Of a stretch of 64,000 nt of DNA, positions 19,682-28,060 are shown in pieces; positions within the stretch are counted from its first letter, which is position 1; the number at the start of each line of letters is the position of its first letter. The notes below the pieces were generated by a model that worked only from the letters and a program-made list of their open reading frames with translations, made no database searches and was not told where the DNA came from. Origin of the DNA: Stutzerimonas stutzeri (GTDB lineage: Bacteria > Pseudomonadota > Gammaproteobacteria > Pseudomonadales > Pseudomonadaceae); assembly GCF_000952685.1 (NCBI RefSeq), contig NZ_JYHV01000037.1:558001-622000 (forward strand), written 5' to 3'. The position numbers and the translations under genes were made by a program.

Positions 19682-19717
19682 CGCCGCAGCCTTACCTAAG
19701 AAGCAAAAACTGCGGCG
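19682..19717 (-). repeat. Inverted repeat downstream of the phosphate permease gene
   Basis: CGCCGCAG (19682-19689) pairs with CTGCGGCG (19710-19717) around a 20-base loop. It lies 10 bases past the permease stop. On the - strand a run of five T follows the first arm, inside the loop, so it is not a standard terminator. Confidence 0.3.
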
Positions 19718-19727
19718 ACGGGCCGGA

Positions 19728-20993
19728 TCAGACGAAGATCGCCTGCAGGATGGTGAAGAAGATGATCGAGAGGATCGCGCCGGCAGGCAGGGTGATCAGC
19801 CAGGACATGAAGATCGAACCGACCACGCCGAGGTTCAGTGCGCCGATACCACGCGCGATGCCGATACCGAGGACGGCGCCGACCAGGGTATGGGTGGTGG
19901 AAACCGGCAGGCCGATGGCGGAGGCACCAACTACCGTAGTGGCGGTCGCCAGTTCCGCGGCGAACCCGCGACTAGGGGTCAGCTCTGTGATTTCCTTGCC
20001 GATGGTGGCGATCACCTTGTAACCGTAGGTAGCCAGACCGATGACGATACCGACCGCGCCCAGCAGCAGCACCCAGCCCGGCACCGCCGACTTGGCGGCA
20101 ATCTCCGCCGCGCCGCCCGACTGAATAACACCCACCACGGCGGCCAGCGGACCCACCGCGTTAGCCACGTCATTGGCGCCGTGGGCGAAGGCCATGGAAC
20201 ATGCGGTAAAGATCATCAGAACGGCAAAGACCTTTTCCACGCTGGCGTAGTGAAAGGTGCGATCAGCCTCGACGTCGACCTTGATGCGCGACAGCAGTGC
20301 GATCCCGACCAGCATCACCAGCACGCCGATGGCGAACGCCAAGAGGATGCCCTGACCACCGTTCAGCGTCAGGCCGACGTGCTTGAGGCCCTTGGTGACC
20401 GTCATCAACGCAACCATGAAACCGGTCAGGAACATGTACAGCGGCACGAAGCGCTTGGCGTTGATGAAGGGATCATCGGTGTTGATGATCAGCTTCTGTA
20501 CGCTCATGAACAGGCCAAAAGCGACGATGCCGGACAGCATCGGCGTCACCACCCAGCTCGCCACGATGGGGCCGATGGCGTCCCAGTGCACCGCATCGGT
20601 GGACACGCCGACCGCGGCAAAGCCGATCACCGCACCGATGATCGAGTGCGTTGTGGAAACCGGCCAACCTTTCATAGTGGCAATCATCAACCAGGTGCCG
20701 GCCGCCAACAGCGCTGACATCATGCCCAGCACCATCAGATCCGGCGAAATGACTTCCGCATCGACGATGCCGTTCTTGATGGTTTCGGTGACTTCGCCGC
20801 CCGCCAGGTAGGCACCGCAGAACTCAAAGATCATCGCGACGATGATGGCCTGCCTGATGGTCAGCGCCCTGGAACCCACCGAGGTTCCCATGGCGTTGGC
20901 CACGTCGTTGGCGCCCACGCCCCAGGCCATGAAGAAACCGAAAGCGCAGGCGAGCACCAGCAGTACGAAGCCGTATTCCGCGATAAAGGACAT
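19728..20993 (-). CDS. pit: PiT-family low-affinity inorganic phosphate transporter
   Basis: 421-residue integral membrane protein with about ten helices. The duplicated PiT signature is present in both halves: GANDVANAMGTSVGSRALT near residue 28 and AHGANDVANAVGPLAAV in the second half, each followed by later PVSTTH motifs (WPVSTTHSIIG, LPVSTTHTLVG). It imports phosphate, probably as a neutral metal-phosphate complex by proton symport. The upstream partner on the same strand is a DUF47/PhoU-like gene, the usual pairing. Confidence 0.95.
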   Translation of the reverse strand: MSFIAEYGFVLLVLACAFGFFMAWGVGANDVANAMGTSVGSRALTIRQAIIVAMIFEFCGAYLAGGEVTETIKNGIVDAEVISPDLMVLGMMSALLAAGTWLMIATMKGWPVSTTHSIIGAVIGFAAVGVSTDAVHWDAIGPIVASWVVTPMLSGIVAFGLFMSVQKLIINTDDPFINAKRFVPLYMFLTGFMVALMTVTKGLKHVGLTLNGGQGILLAFAIGVLVMLVGIALLSRIKVDVEADRTFHYASVEKVFAVLMIFTACSMAFAHGANDVANAVGPLAAVVGVIQSGGAAEIAAKSAVPGWVLLLGAVGIVIGLATYGYKVIATIGKEITELTPSRGFAAELATATTVVGASAIGLPVSTTHTLVGAVLGIGIARGIGALNLGVVGSIFMSWLITLPAGAILSIIFFTILQAIFV

Positions 20994-21031
20994 AAGGAAT
21001 TACCTGTTGAACCAGAAAAGACGCTGGCGCC

Positions 21032-21709
21032 TCAGCGCGCCAGCAATTGTTCCAGACGGTTGCCGACTCGCTCGGCACGGTCAGCTACGTCACCGATCCA
21101 TTCGATGATCTTGTAGAGGAACATCACGTCGACTGGAGGCAATTCCTTTTCCAGCTTGAACAGGGCACGGCGCACCGTGATCTGCATGCGGTCGGTTTCG
21201 CGCTCGATTTCCTCGAGCTCCTCGACCATTTTTTCTACCAGTGTGGCTTCACGGCCGGCAAAGCCGGTTTCCAGCAACGAATCCAGCTCCTTGAGTGCCT
21301 TTAGTGCCTGGCAGCTGGCGTCGACGCTGCGCTGCACGAAGGCCATCATCTCCGGCTGCAAGGCCGGCGGAATGGTCATGCAACGGCCCAGCATCAGCCC
21401 GGCGATGTCCTTGGCACGGTTGGCAATTTTGTCCTGTACACTCAGCAGCTCCAGCAGATCCGAACGCGGAACCGGCAGAAACAGGCTTTTGGGTAGGTGC
21501 TGACGAACGCTTTTCTTGAGCTTGTCGGCCTCGTTTTCCAGTCGGGCCATCTCTTTCTGGATCTGTTCGACTCGTTCCCAGTCTTCGGCCGTGATCGCCT
21601 GGAACAGCGGTACCAAGTTGGCGGCACATTCGTGGGACTTGGCCATATGCTGTTGCATCGGACCGATGGGCGAGCGTCCGAACAGGCTGACGAAAGGATT
21701 GATTGGCAT
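21032..21709 (-). CDS. DUF47 (TIGR00153) PhoU-like regulator paired with the phosphate transporter
   Basis: 225-residue all-helical protein starting at ATG 21709 (MPINPFVSLFGRSPIGPMQQHM). Family features are EADKLKKSVRQHLPKSLFLPVPR, SVQDKIANRAKDIAGLML and the C-terminal IIEWIGDVADRAERVGNRLEQLL. DUF47 proteins are PhoU-like helical bundles thought to regulate adjacent Pit transporters; that role is inferred from context. It ends 38 bases before the Pit start. No good Shine-Dalgarno precedes this ATG. Confidence 0.9.
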   Translation of the reverse strand: MPINPFVSLFGRSPIGPMQQHMAKSHECAANLVPLFQAITAEDWERVEQIQKEMARLENEADKLKKSVRQHLPKSLFLPVPRSDLLELLSVQDKIANRAKDIAGLMLGRCMTIPPALQPEMMAFVQRSVDASCQALKALKELDSLLETGFAGREATLVEKMVEELEEIERETDRMQITVRRALFKLEKELPPVDVMFLYKIIEWIGDVADRAERVGNRLEQLLAR

Positions 21710-21813
21710 AGGGAGCACCCCGGCTTCAGAAGGCGGCAAGTATACGGATGACCTCAAAGGGCCGCTACCAAGTGACGTAGGTCACACTCAAACATAGGCA
21801 TCATCTCGGCACC

Positions 21814-23178
21814 ATGCAGAAAGAAACCGAAATCAAACTGCGCGCCAGTCGCGAAACCCTGTTGGCGCTACGCGATCACCCGCTGCTGAAAAAGCGCAAC
21901 AAGAGCGGCTGGCAGCGGCATGAGCTGTTCAACCAATACTTCGACACCCCCACGCGCGAGCTTGCTCAGGCCAAAGTCGCGCTGCGCCTGCGTCGCGACG
22001 GCGAGCAGTTCATCCAGACGTTGAAAAGCCGCGGCCAGAGCGTGGCCGGGCTGTCCGAACGCAACGAGTGGGACTGGTACCTGGACAAGGCCAAGCTGGA
22101 TACCAAAAAGCTCACCGACGATTGCTGGCCCACCAGCCTCGCCGAGCTGGACAAGAAGAGCTTGAAGCCGATCTTCACCACCGATTTCGTGCGCGAGAAA
22201 GCCGAAATCGCCTGGGGGCGCGGCAAGACCAAGGTGGTCATCGAAGCGGCGCTGGACTTGGGCAAGGTCATCGTTGGCAAGCAGAGCGAAGAGATCTGCG
22301 AGCTGGAGCTTGAGCTGCGCCAAGGCGAGCCTGAAGCCTTGCTGGAGTTGGCCGCCGAGCTCGCGGCCGATCTGGCGCTGATGCCCTGCGATATCAGCAA
22401 GGCCGAGCGGGGCTACCGCTTGTACGACACCGACAGCTACTCACTGAGCCTTCCGGTGCCGCCTCTCGAGGCGACAATGCCGCTGGATGACGCCTTCGCC
22501 GCGCTGGCCTGGCATCTGCTGGGCAACAGCCAGCGGCTGGCCGAGCAATACCGCTTCAACGGCCACTGGAAGCTGCTCGGCGAGTGGCTGCAACAATTGG
22601 TCGAGCTACGCGCCCTGCTCGGCAGCCTCGGCCAGGCCGCACCGCGTGCCACCAGCCGTGAGCTGCGCGAGCAGCTCGACGCGCTCGTCCAGGAATGGCG
22701 CCCGAGGGTCGAAGCCGGGCAGGATGACGAAAGCGCACGCAAAAGCGCACCCGAGGCCTTCGCCGCAGAACTGGCGCAGCCGCGCTGGGGCCTGTTCTCG
22801 CTGAAGGCCTCGCTGTGGTTGCTGCAACGGGGCTGGACAGTTGGCCGCAATAACCGTGGCAACCGCCAGGGCGCAGCCGAGCTGGGCAATTGGCTGCCAC
22901 GCCAGCTGGCCGAAGAAGCCGCAGCGCTGCAGCTGCAACGCTATCAGCAGCAACCCGAAGACCTCGCCGAACAGCGCCCACGCATGGAGCGGCTGCTCGT
23001 CTGGTTGCATCTGGCCCGTACCACCCTGGACCTGCCGGAAGTCGATCGCCTCTACGGTGAGCTGGCCAAGCTCTATGCGTTGGCGCAGCAACCGCTGGAC
23101 GACGAATTGCTCGACGCCCGCGTAGCCCAGACGCATACGGTCTGGACGCTAAAAGCCTGGAAGATGCTGCAGAAGTAA
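21814..23178 (+). CDS. CYTH-CHAD domain protein, likely inorganic triphosphatase
   Basis: 454 residues with an N-terminal CYTH tunnel domain (about 1-200) and a C-terminal helical CHAD domain (about 220-454). The CYTH signature KETEIKLR is at the very start, followed by basic and acidic strand residues (LRLRRDGEQFIQTLK, ELELELRQGE). E. coli YgiF of the same architecture hydrolyses inorganic triphosphate; CHAD domains associate with polyphosphate. The position next to a phosphate-transport pair, divergently transcribed, fits phosphate metabolism. Confidence 0.88.
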   Translation: MQKETEIKLRASRETLLALRDHPLLKKRNKSGWQRHELFNQYFDTPTRELAQAKVALRLRRDGEQFIQTLKSRGQSVAGLSERNEWDWYLDKAKLDTKKLTDDCWPTSLAELDKKSLKPIFTTDFVREKAEIAWGRGKTKVVIEAALDLGKVIVGKQSEEICELELELRQGEPEALLELAAELAADLALMPCDISKAERGYRLYDTDSYSLSLPVPPLEATMPLDDAFAALAWHLLGNSQRLAEQYRFNGHWKLLGEWLQQLVELRALLGSLGQAAPRATSRELREQLDALVQEWRPRVEAGQDDESARKSAPEAFAAELAQPRWGLFSLKASLWLLQRGWTVGRNNRGNRQGAAELGNWLPRQLAEEAAALQLQRYQQQPEDLAEQRPRMERLLVWLHLARTTLDLPEVDRLYGELAKLYALAQQPLDDELLDARVAQTHTVWTLKAWKMLQK

Positions 23179-23190
23179 GCCAGAGCCAAG

Positions 23191-23224
23191 CCCACGGTGG
23201 ATCGAGTTACCGATCCACCGTGGG
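23191..23224. repeat. Perfect 14-bp palindromic hairpin downstream of the CYTH-CHAD gene
   Basis: CCCACGGTGGATCG (23191-23204) and CGATCCACCGTGGG (23211-23224) are exact reverse complements around AGTTAC. It begins 13 bases after the CYTH-CHAD stop. No T-run follows, so it is not a textbook terminator. The core GGTGGATC...GATCCACC is shared with the element at 25161-25233. Confidence 0.85.
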
Positions 23225-23360
23225 CCGATCGGGTGATAGGACGCTGCGTAACGATCTTTCGTCAAGCGCCGACACTGCGCAAAGTTGAACCGTCGTGGCA
23301 GACAGGACGCGCGTTTAACGGCAAGCTTGGCCCTCGTCTCCATCCTGCTCGAAGGGCCCC

Positions 23361-25145
23361 ATGTCCGTGTTGAATTCCCCCGCCCAGGACCGCTTTCTCG
23401 ACCTCAACGACCTGTTACGTGATCTCGTCGCTCAGGGCCGGCTGCAACAGGAAACCGCCGAGCAATGCATGACGTTGCGGCGCAGCGCGGCGAACGCTCA
23501 GCAGCATCCGCTGGAATTTCTGGGCGCCCAGCAACTCGACGACCTGACGCGGCCCGGCAAGAAACTCGACCTCGAGACTCTCACCGTCTGGCTCGCCGAG
23601 CAGGCCGGACAGCCCTATTTGCGCATCGACCCCCTGAAGATCAACGTCGCCGCGGTCACACCGTTGATGTCCTACGCCTTTGCGCAGCGCCACAAGATTC
23701 TTGCCGTGGCGGTGGACAGTTCGGCGGTGACCATCGCCAGCAGCCAGCCGTTCGTGAAGAGCTGGGAAGCCAACCTCATCCACGTGCTCAAACGGCCAAT
23801 CAAGCGGGTCGTTGCCAATCCGGTCGACCTGCAGCGCTTCACCGTGGAGTTTTACCGCCTGGCCAAGTCGGTCAGCGGCGCCACCGCGACCGATCAGAAG
23901 GTCAGCGGTGCCGGCAACTTCGAGCAGCTGCTCAATCTCGGCGCCAGCGATCAGGAGCCGGATGCCAACGACTCGCACATCATCAATATCGTCGACTGGT
24001 TGTTCCAGTACGCCTTCGATCAACGTGCCAGCGATATTCACATCGAGCCACGGCGTGAACAGGGTACGGTGCGCTTTCGCATCGACGGCGTGCTGCACAA
24101 CGTCTACCAGTTCCCGCCACAGGTGGCGATGGCGGTGGTCAGCCGCCTGAAGACCTTGGGTCGGATGAACGTAGCCGAGAAGCGCAAACCGCAGGACGGC
24201 CGGGTCAAGACCAAGACCCCGGACGGCGGCGAGGTCGAGCTGCGCCTGTCGACCCTGCCAACCGCCTTCGGCGAAAAGATGGTGATGCGGATCTTCGACC
24301 CGGAGGTCTTGCTCAAGGGGTTCGATCAGCTGGGCTTCTCTGCCGAGGACCTGCGCCGCTGGCAGAGCATGACCGGCCAGCCCAACGGCATCATCCTGGT
24401 CACCGGTCCCACCGGCTCGGGCAAGACCACCACGCTTTACACCACGCTCAAGCAACTGGCGACGCCCGAGGTGAACGTCTGCACCATCGAGGACCCGATC
24501 GAGATGATCGAGGGCGCCTTCAACCAGATGCAGGTACAGCACAACATAGACCTGACCTTCGCCAGCGGCGTGCGCGCACTGATGCGTCAGGACCCGGACA
24601 TCATCATGGTCGGCGAGATCCGTGACCTGGAAACCGCAGAAATGGCGATCCAGGCGGCGCTCACCGGGCATCTGGTGCTGTCCACGCTGCATACCAACGA
24701 CGCACCGTCAGCAATTACCCGTCTGCTCGAGCTTGGCGTGCCGCACTATCTGCTGCGCGCCACATTGCTCGGAGTCATGGCTCAGCGCCTGGTGCGAACG
24801 CTCTGCCCGCACTGCAAGGCGCCGGTTCAGCTGGATGCCGATGACTGGCAGGCCCTGACCAAACCCTGGAACGCGCCGCTGCCGAGCAATGCACAACAGG
24901 CGGTGGGCTGCATCGAATGCCGCGACACCGGCTATCGCGGCCGCGCTGGGGTCTACGAAATCATGCTGCTCAATGACGCCATCAAGCCACTGATCACCGC
25001 CGATACCGACCTCATCGCCTTGCGCCGCCAGGCCTTCAAGGACGGCATGCACAGCTTGCGCCTGTCCGGCGCGCAGAAGATCGCCGCGGGACTGACCACG
25101 CTGGAGGAAGTGCTGCGAGTGACGCCGCAGAGCGAGCAGAAATAG
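23361..25145 (+). CDS. GspE/PilB-family secretion ATPase, orphan
   Basis: 594-residue type II secretion/type IV pilus-type hexameric ATPase. It has an N-terminal T2SSE domain (about 1-180), then the catalytic core with Walker A GPTGSGKTT (residues 349-357), the Asp and His boxes, Walker B DPDIIMVGEIRD, and a C-terminal tetracysteine zinc motif (CPHC ... CIEC) followed by GYRGRAGVYE. No pilus or secretion partner lies nearby, so its machine is elsewhere or unknown. The same orphan occupies this place in P. aeruginosa (PA5210, from memory). Confidence 0.93.
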   Translation: MSVLNSPAQDRFLDLNDLLRDLVAQGRLQQETAEQCMTLRRSAANAQQHPLEFLGAQQLDDLTRPGKKLDLETLTVWLAEQAGQPYLRIDPLKINVAAVTPLMSYAFAQRHKILAVAVDSSAVTIASSQPFVKSWEANLIHVLKRPIKRVVANPVDLQRFTVEFYRLAKSVSGATATDQKVSGAGNFEQLLNLGASDQEPDANDSHIINIVDWLFQYAFDQRASDIHIEPRREQGTVRFRIDGVLHNVYQFPPQVAMAVVSRLKTLGRMNVAEKRKPQDGRVKTKTPDGGEVELRLSTLPTAFGEKMVMRIFDPEVLLKGFDQLGFSAEDLRRWQSMTGQPNGIILVTGPTGSGKTTTLYTTLKQLATPEVNVCTIEDPIEMIEGAFNQMQVQHNIDLTFASGVRALMRQDPDIIMVGEIRDLETAEMAIQAALTGHLVLSTLHTNDAPSAITRLLELGVPHYLLRATLLGVMAQRLVRTLCPHCKAPVQLDADDWQALTKPWNAPLPSNAQQAVGCIECRDTGYRGRAGVYEIMLLNDAIKPLITADTDLIALRRQAFKDGMHSLRLSGAQKIAAGLTTLEEVLRVTPQSEQK

Positions 25146-25160
25146 GCCGGGCTGGACGCT

Positions 25161-25233
25161 CGTAGGGTGGATGTCGCTTTTTGCATCCAACAGACACCGC
25201 CCGGTGGATCGATAAAGCGTGATCCACCCTACG
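25161..25233. repeat. Nested palindromic intergenic repeat (three-way hairpin)
   Basis: Outer arms CGTAGGGTGGAT (25161-25172) and ATCCACCCTACG (25222-25233) are perfectly complementary. Inside are two smaller hairpins: TGGAT/ATCCA (25168-25172 with 25184-25188) and GGTGGATC/GATCCACC (25203-25210 with 25221-25228). This CGTAGGGTGGAT class of element is widespread between genes in pseudomonads. Here it lies between the convergent secretion ATPase and L,D-transpeptidase genes, where it could act as a transcriptional barrier. Confidence 0.85.
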
Positions 25234-25276
25234 CCAGACGATGCTTTGTCCGCGCCGCCACCTGCTTACCGTAAAG

Positions 25277-25981
25277 TCAGCCCTGCCGCGCCGCCAGTAT
25301 CCCCGCCACGCGCGCAGGCTCGCAATTCAGATAAGCCGAGGACTGCAGCCAGTCCTGATCGGGATACCAGGAAAACATGAACTGCCCACCCTTCAGGCTA
25401 TCGACCACCATGCGCGCCACTTCCGGGCGCACCGCCGGGCAGCCCTGGCTGCGGCCGATGCGGCCCTGAGTAACGATCCAGGTAGGATTCACGTAGTCGG
25501 CCGGGTGGATCACGATGGCCCGCTCACGCGCCAGATCGTTCACGCCAGGCTCAAGACCGTCCATGCGCAGCGAGTAGCCGTGCTTGCCGCTGTAGCTCTC
25601 GGCCGTGCGGAACAGACCGATACTCGACTGGTGGCTGCCGAGCACATTGGAGAAGCGCGTGGCGAGGTTTTCGCCAGACTTCTTCCCATGAGCGACATAA
25701 TCTTCCAGCAACAATCGGCGCTGTTGCAGGTCAAAGATCCACAGTCGGCGCTCCGACGACGGCAGCGAGAAATCGATCACCGCCAGTCGCTGCGCGGGGT
25801 TAGCGCCATTGTTGACCGCGCACTGCATGGCCGCGACGGCGTGCGTAAGCACTTTGGGGTTGAGCGAGGGCGCCAGTGGGACCAAGCTGTCCACGATCGG
25901 CTGGTAGGAAGGGCTGGCCGCCAGCAGCGGCGTCGACAGGAGCAGGCCTGCCATAAGACAAAGGCGTCGGAACGAAACCAT
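25277..25981 (-). CDS. Murein L,D-transpeptidase catalytic-domain protein (YkuD_2 type)
   Basis: 234-residue secreted protein with a signal peptide (MVSFRRLCLMAGLLLSTPLL, cut near LAA). The catalytic region is RAIVIHPADYV followed by GRIGRSQGCPAVRPE, the HxnSxGC arrangement of L,D-transpeptidases with the Cys as nucleophile. VLGSHQSSIGLF and YSGKHGYSLRMDGLE are typical of this subfamily. It may form 3-3 cross-links or remodel peptidoglycan; the exact reaction is not shown. ATG 25981 and ATG 25984 are adjacent alternative starts. Divergent from a second L,D-transpeptidase. Confidence 0.88.
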   Translation of the reverse strand: MVSFRRLCLMAGLLLSTPLLAASPSYQPIVDSLVPLAPSLNPKVLTHAVAAMQCAVNNGANPAQRLAVIDFSLPSSERRLWIFDLQQRRLLLEDYVAHGKKSGENLATRFSNVLGSHQSSIGLFRTAESYSGKHGYSLRMDGLEPGVNDLARERAIVIHPADYVNPTWIVTQGRIGRSQGCPAVRPEVARMVVDSLKGGQFMFSWYPDQDWLQSSAYLNCEPARVAGILAARQG

Positions 25982-26191
25982 CATGTGTTGAACTACCTCA
26001 CCGACGCCAAGGCCAAACGTCCCTTTTGACAGGCGCCTCACACACTGCGGCCCGGGAGGCGACAGCGAAACAGGTCAGACAGGAGCGGACAGGCTCCCAC
26101 TTCGTCTGACAGATCATTTTGTAGTGGCCCGAAAGGGTCTGGTTTTCCCAAAACCGCAGCGGATCTGCGGCGGAGTCTAGCAGTCGGTGGG

Positions 26192-27859
26192 ATGACCGGG
26201 AGTGAAGCGTTGTACAAAAAACATGCATTTCGTCTGGTTATCGCTCTGTTGTTCGTACCCTTTCTGGCGTCGGCGCAACCGACCAGCGAGCCATACAACC
26301 CCATCCGTAACGCCCTGCAGGTGCTGCCCAGCGTCTGCGAGGGTCCCCTCGCCCAGATCGACCAAAGCGCTCTGCCACCGCTGACCGAGCTTTATCGCCG
26401 GCACCAGTTCGCTGCGCTGTGGACCTCCTACGCGCAACTCGACGAACTGCTGGGGCAGCTCCATGAACTGGTTGATGACGGCTTGAACCCCGCGGCTTAC
26501 CATCCCGAAGCCATTCGTCATGCCCTGCAGACGGCCACGACCGAACCGTTGCATCGCGAGTGCAGCGACATTCTCGCCACGCACGCCTATCTGCTGGCGC
26601 TGCGGCACCTGACTCAAGGGCGTTTGCCGCAGGATCGTCTCGAGCCGGTCTGGCGCAGCCCCAGCGCCGCGGCCCAACAAGAAGCGGACACCCGCTTACT
26701 GGCAATCGCCGACGACGGCCTGACGCATCTCGAGCAGGCCTTCGACAAGGCGCGCCCAGCGCTCGAGCAGTACCACAATCTGCGCAAAGCGCATGCCCGC
26801 CTGCGCGCCGAACCTGCGCAGCGTTGGCTGCCGATCCCACCGGGGCCGACCTTGCGCCCCGGCATGTCGGATCCTCGGGTTCCGCTGCTGCGCCAGCGCT
26901 TGGCCAGCGATGGCTATCTCGTCGACGTGGTCGCTACGGGAGCGCTCGAAACACGCTATAGCCCGCCCATCGAGCAGGCACTCAAGGCCTTCCAAACCCG
27001 CCACGGACTGCAGGACGACGGTGTGCTGGGCGCTGATACGCTGGCCGCATTGAACACATCGCCGAGCGACCGGCTGAATCAGCTGAAGATCAACCTGGAA
27101 CGGTTCCGTTGGCTGTCTCGCGACATCGAAGCACGCTCGCTGCTGGTCGACATTGCGGGCGGACGGGTCATCTATTTCCGCGACAAGCGTCCACGCTGGG
27201 AGGCCCGTAGCCAGGTCGGTCGCGACACCCGGCAGACCCCCGCGATCAAGTCGACTGTCACCCGCCTCACCCTGAATCCGACCTGGACCGTGCCACCGAC
27301 CATCTTGCGCGAAGACAAACTGCCCAAGATCCGCGAGGATCTGGGCTACCTCGCCCGGCAGGGCCTGCAAGTACTCGATTATCAGGGCAACACGCTGGAT
27401 CCGGAGCAAGTTGACTGGAACAGTCCCGGCAGGATCCTGCTGCGTCAGGCGGCGGGCCCCGACAACCCGCTCGGACGTCTGGTGATTCGCTTTGCCAATC
27501 CCTTTTCGATCTATCTGCACGACACGCCGAGCCAAGGCTTGTTCGCCCGTTCACAACGCGCGTTCAGTTCCGGCTGCGTCCGCGTCGAGTCGGTGATGCA
27601 ATTGGTCGATCTACTGCTGGCCGATGGCGAACACGAGCGCTTCTCTCGGCTGCTCGCGACGGGCCAGACGCACGAGTTCGGTCTGGCCAAACCCACTCCG
27701 ATCCTTCTGGCCTACTGGACAGCCGAAGCGGACAGCGCGGGACAAGCAAGCTACCGGCCGGATATCTATCACCGCGACCCCGACTTGCTGGCCGCACTGC
27801 TCGCTGCCGACCGACTACGGTTGCTCGAGGGACCGCAGCCCGACGCAGGCAAACAATAG
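26192..27859 (+). CDS. L,D-transpeptidase of the LdtD (YcbB) type
   Basis: 555-residue exported enzyme: N-terminal hydrophobic signal segment (FRLVIALLFVPFLASA), a helical scaffold domain (about 40-210), a peptidoglycan-binding type 1 domain (PRVPLLRQRLASDGY ... ALKAFQTRHGLQDDGVLG, about 225-290) and a YkuD domain with AFSSGCVRVES, catalytic Cys at residue 462. LdtD-type enzymes make 3-3 (mDAP-mDAP) cross-links. The ATG at 26192 has GGTGGG directly adjacent; an in-frame TTG at 26210 after GGGAG would leave a more compact signal peptide and cannot be excluded. Confidence 0.93.
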   Translation: MTGSEALYKKHAFRLVIALLFVPFLASAQPTSEPYNPIRNALQVLPSVCEGPLAQIDQSALPPLTELYRRHQFAALWTSYAQLDELLGQLHELVDDGLNPAAYHPEAIRHALQTATTEPLHRECSDILATHAYLLALRHLTQGRLPQDRLEPVWRSPSAAAQQEADTRLLAIADDGLTHLEQAFDKARPALEQYHNLRKAHARLRAEPAQRWLPIPPGPTLRPGMSDPRVPLLRQRLASDGYLVDVVATGALETRYSPPIEQALKAFQTRHGLQDDGVLGADTLAALNTSPSDRLNQLKINLERFRWLSRDIEARSLLVDIAGGRVIYFRDKRPRWEARSQVGRDTRQTPAIKSTVTRLTLNPTWTVPPTILREDKLPKIREDLGYLARQGLQVLDYQGNTLDPEQVDWNSPGRILLRQAAGPDNPLGRLVIRFANPFSIYLHDTPSQGLFARSQRAFSSGCVRVESVMQLVDLLLADGEHERFSRLLATGQTHEFGLAKPTPILLAYWTAEADSAGQASYRPDIYHRDPDLLAALLAADRLRLLEGPQPDAGKQ

Positions 27860-28060
27860 CCGCGACGCGATGGCTGACCGAGCGTTCGCAGGCCTGCGAC
27901 CGGACCGGCGGCACTGGCAGACTGTCCGCAGGCCAAGGTCTACTTGCCACAAATTCCACCCAGAGTATCTTTCGCAGCCGCAATCACCAACAGATGAACA
28001 AGCAGCACCGCTACACGCAATTGCTCGGGCCGTACGGCTGAGCATGTCATTCTCGACGCC

